Shown here piece after piece: positions 62,760-64,000 of a stretch of DNA of 64,000 nucleotides. Under the pieces are notes generated by a model. That model saw only the letters and a list, made by a program, of their open reading frames with translations. It was not told where the DNA came from and searched no databases. Position 1 is the first letter of the stretch. Each line of letters opens with the position of its first letter. The DNA is from an uncultured Muribaculaceae bacterium (GTDB lineage Bacteria; Bacteroidota; Bacteroidia; Bacteroidales; Muribaculaceae): positions 40,771-104,770 of the forward strand of contig CAJTSR010000008.1 of NCBI GenBank assembly GCA_910579035.1, given 5' to 3'. A program made the translations under genes and the position numbers.

Positions 62760-63623
62760 ATGAAAAAATTAATTATCGGCGCCTGCGGAGTGGCAGCTCT
62801 TGCCCTCGCATCGTGCGGCAATTGCAGCGACACTTCGTGCTCAAGCTCCACATCAGACTCCCTCTCTACCGCTTATGGCGAATACGTAGGCTCTGTTCTT
62901 GGCAACGACTACCAGCGCATGGACGACGGCAACAAGAAAGAGTTTATGCGCGGAATGCAGATTGTGTTCGGCGCCAACGACGACCGCAACACACAGATGG
63001 GTATGCAGGTTGCTATCCAGATGATGGGCGAAATAAAGCAGCTCGAAAACGAAGGCGTGGTTGTGGACCGTGCCAAGGCTATGAACGCCTTCAAGAAAGC
63101 GTTTATGGCTGTCGACATGGAAACCGTTCAGAAAGCCGCACAGGAATTCCAGGGCCTTATGACCAAGGCTCGCGAAGAAGCTACCGCAGCCAAGGAGGCA
63201 GAAAAGGCAGCAGCTCCCGACGCTGTTGAAAACGTGAAACTCGGCAATGAGTACGTAGCCGAGATGAAGGCCAAGGACAGCAACGTGAAGACTACCGAAA
63301 GCGGCCTCAGCTACAAGATAGATGCCGAAGGCGAAGCAGCCAAGCCCACCGCCAACTCAACCGTAGTGGTTAACTATACCGGACGCCACCTCAACGGCGA
63401 CGTGTTCGACAGCACAGACGGACGCGGCCCGGCCACATTCAATCTTCAGGGCGTGGTACCCGGCTTCCGCGAAGGCCTCATGCTTATCGGCAAGGGCGGC
63501 AAAGCCACTCTCTACATCCCCGGCGAACTCGCATACGGACCCAACGGACAGCCCGCTGCCAATATCGGCCCGAACGAAATGCTTGTGTTCGACATCGAAC
63601 TTCTTGAAGTAGATCCTGAATAA
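62760..63623 (+). CDS. FKBP-type prolyl isomerase lipoprotein
   Basis: A 287-residue lipoprotein. The signal peptide ends in the lipobox LASC (lipidated Cys near residue 19) followed by a Cys/Ser-rich linker. An FKBP_N helical domain spans about 30-170 and the FKBP domain 185-287 with VVNYTGRHLNGDVFDS, VVPGFREGL (Phe in the Trp position) and AYGPNGQPAANIGPNEMLVFDI. Anchored to the inner or outer membrane from the periplasmic side and probably helping to fold exported proteins. Fourteen bases separate it from the second FKBP gene. Confidence 0.94.
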   Translation: MKKLIIGACGVAALALASCGNCSDTSCSSSTSDSLSTAYGEYVGSVLGNDYQRMDDGNKKEFMRGMQIVFGANDDRNTQMGMQVAIQMMGEIKQLENEGVVVDRAKAMNAFKKAFMAVDMETVQKAAQEFQGLMTKAREEATAAKEAEKAAAPDAVENVKLGNEYVAEMKAKDSNVKTTESGLSYKIDAEGEAAKPTANSTVVVNYTGRHLNGDVFDSTDGRGPATFNLQGVVPGFREGLMLIGKGGKATLYIPGELAYGPNGQPAANIGPNEMLVFDIELLEVDPE

Positions 63624-63660
63624 AGGAAAAACAGGACATAAAAAAGCGGCGGATCTGAAG

Positions 63661-64000
63661 TGACCCCAAAAAGTTGGACGGGTTATTTACTATCCGATTT
63701 GAGAAAGAGTTCGGTATTTTACCGGACTCTTTCCATTTAACCGGGATTTAATTCGTTTATTGTTATAGTATTCAATATATTCATCCAAAGCCTTTATAAA
63801 GGCTTCGGCCGATTCAAATTTCTCAGCATAAAGAAGTTCTGATTTCATGATGCCGAAGAAATTCTCGGCCATTGCGTTGTCAAGACAGTTGCCTTTGCGA
63901 GACATGCTTTGTATAATACCGTGTTCTTCAAGCCGTTTACGGTAACCGTAATGCTGATATTGCCAGCCTTGATCGGAATGCAGGATAAGACCGTCAAGAC
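63661..64000 (-). mobile_element. IS3-family insertion sequence (one end; continues beyond the window)
   Basis: The end probably begins at 63661 with tgaccccaaaaagttggacg, a typical IS3-family terminal inverted repeat, 37 bases after the FKBP lipoprotein stop. Inside is the 3' part of the transposase gene on the minus strand. The other end and any target duplication lie off the right edge. Confidence 0.83.
63690..64000 (-). CDS. IS3-family transposase, C-terminal part (5' end off the window)
   Basis: The minus strand frame reads LDGLILHSDQGWQYQHYGYR then SRKGNCLDNAMAENFFGIMK and YIEYYNNKRIKSRLNGKSPV up to a stop at 63690-63692. This is the rve/DDE core of IS150-group OrfB: the second Asp is in HSDQG and the catalytic Glu in AMAENFF. 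About 102 residues are visible and the frame is open to the right edge, so the copy may be intact. Confidence 0.9.
   Translation of the reverse strand, partial: LDGLILHSDQGWQYQHYGYRKRLEEHGIIQSMSRKGNCLDNAMAENFFGIMKSELLYAEKFESAEAFIKALDEYIEYYNNKRIKSRLNGKSPVKYRTLSQIG

Overview
The window looks like a chromosomal segment of a high-GC member of the Bacteroidales, most likely a Muribaculaceae relative. The grounds are: promoter -7 boxes of the Bacteroides form TAnnTTTG (two with a TTTG -33 box 19-20 bases upstream); weak or absent Shine-Dalgarno sites; surface proteins ending in a type A (Por/T9SS-like) sorting domain; the Bacteroidetes order of the division/cell-wall (dcw) cluster; a carboxy(nor)spermidine dehydrogenase; and an AraC-TolC-HlyD-ABC-2 efflux block. 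This placement rests on gene content, not on a database search. No rRNA, tRNA or CRISPR array was seen.

Layout. 1-5.8 kb (minus): folA (cut by the window edge), thyA, a DUF2851 gene, ribE and a GH31 glucosidase, apparently one operon. 5.8-8.05 kb (minus): an AT-rich two-gene island, an AAA15-type ATPase plus an RloB-like protein, resembling AbiL/RloAB phage-defence modules. 8.07-11.2 kb (minus): asd and a cation/proton antiporter. 11.4-16.5 kb (plus): two secreted leucine-rich-repeat proteins. 16.6-25.0 kb (plus): a membrane protein, carboxy(nor)spermidine dehydrogenase, three glycosyltransferases, a lipopolysaccharide-type kinase, a TGS-uridine-kinase-like protein and a TPR protein. 25.0-43.3 kb (minus): rsmH, ftsL-like, ftsI, murE, mraY, murD, ftsW, murG, murC, ftsQ, ftsA, ftsZ, then sir2, an SGNH hydrolase, a GYF/CD225 protein and a DUF2752 protein. 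43.5-51.4 kb (minus): a 2607-residue subtilase-type secreted protease. 51.6-52.3 kb (plus): tcdA. 52.4-60.2 kb (minus): tolC-hlyD-two ABC-2 permeases-flippase-glycosyltransferase, with a divergent AraC regulator at 60.5 kb. 61.5-63.6 kb (plus): three consecutive FKBP-type prolyl isomerases. 63.66-64 kb: the end of an IS3-family insertion sequence.

How they fit together. The dcw cluster supplies nearly the whole route from UDP-MurNAc to lipid II and the septal machinery; the DNPR motif of MurE indicates meso-diaminopimelate peptidoglycan, and Asd feeds that pathway. The glycosyltransferase/kinase block looks like lipooligosaccharide core assembly. The AraC regulator probably controls the efflux operon it diverges from. 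The two LRR proteins and the giant protease carry signal peptides and similar C-terminal sorting domains and are probably exported to the surface together.

The less ordinary content is the AT-rich RloAB-like island, a cysteine-free sirtuin whose gene overlaps ftsZ, dispersed palindromic and GGAAT-type spacer repeats that supply stop codons of neighbouring genes, the missing mraZ, and the FKBP trio with a degenerate middle member.
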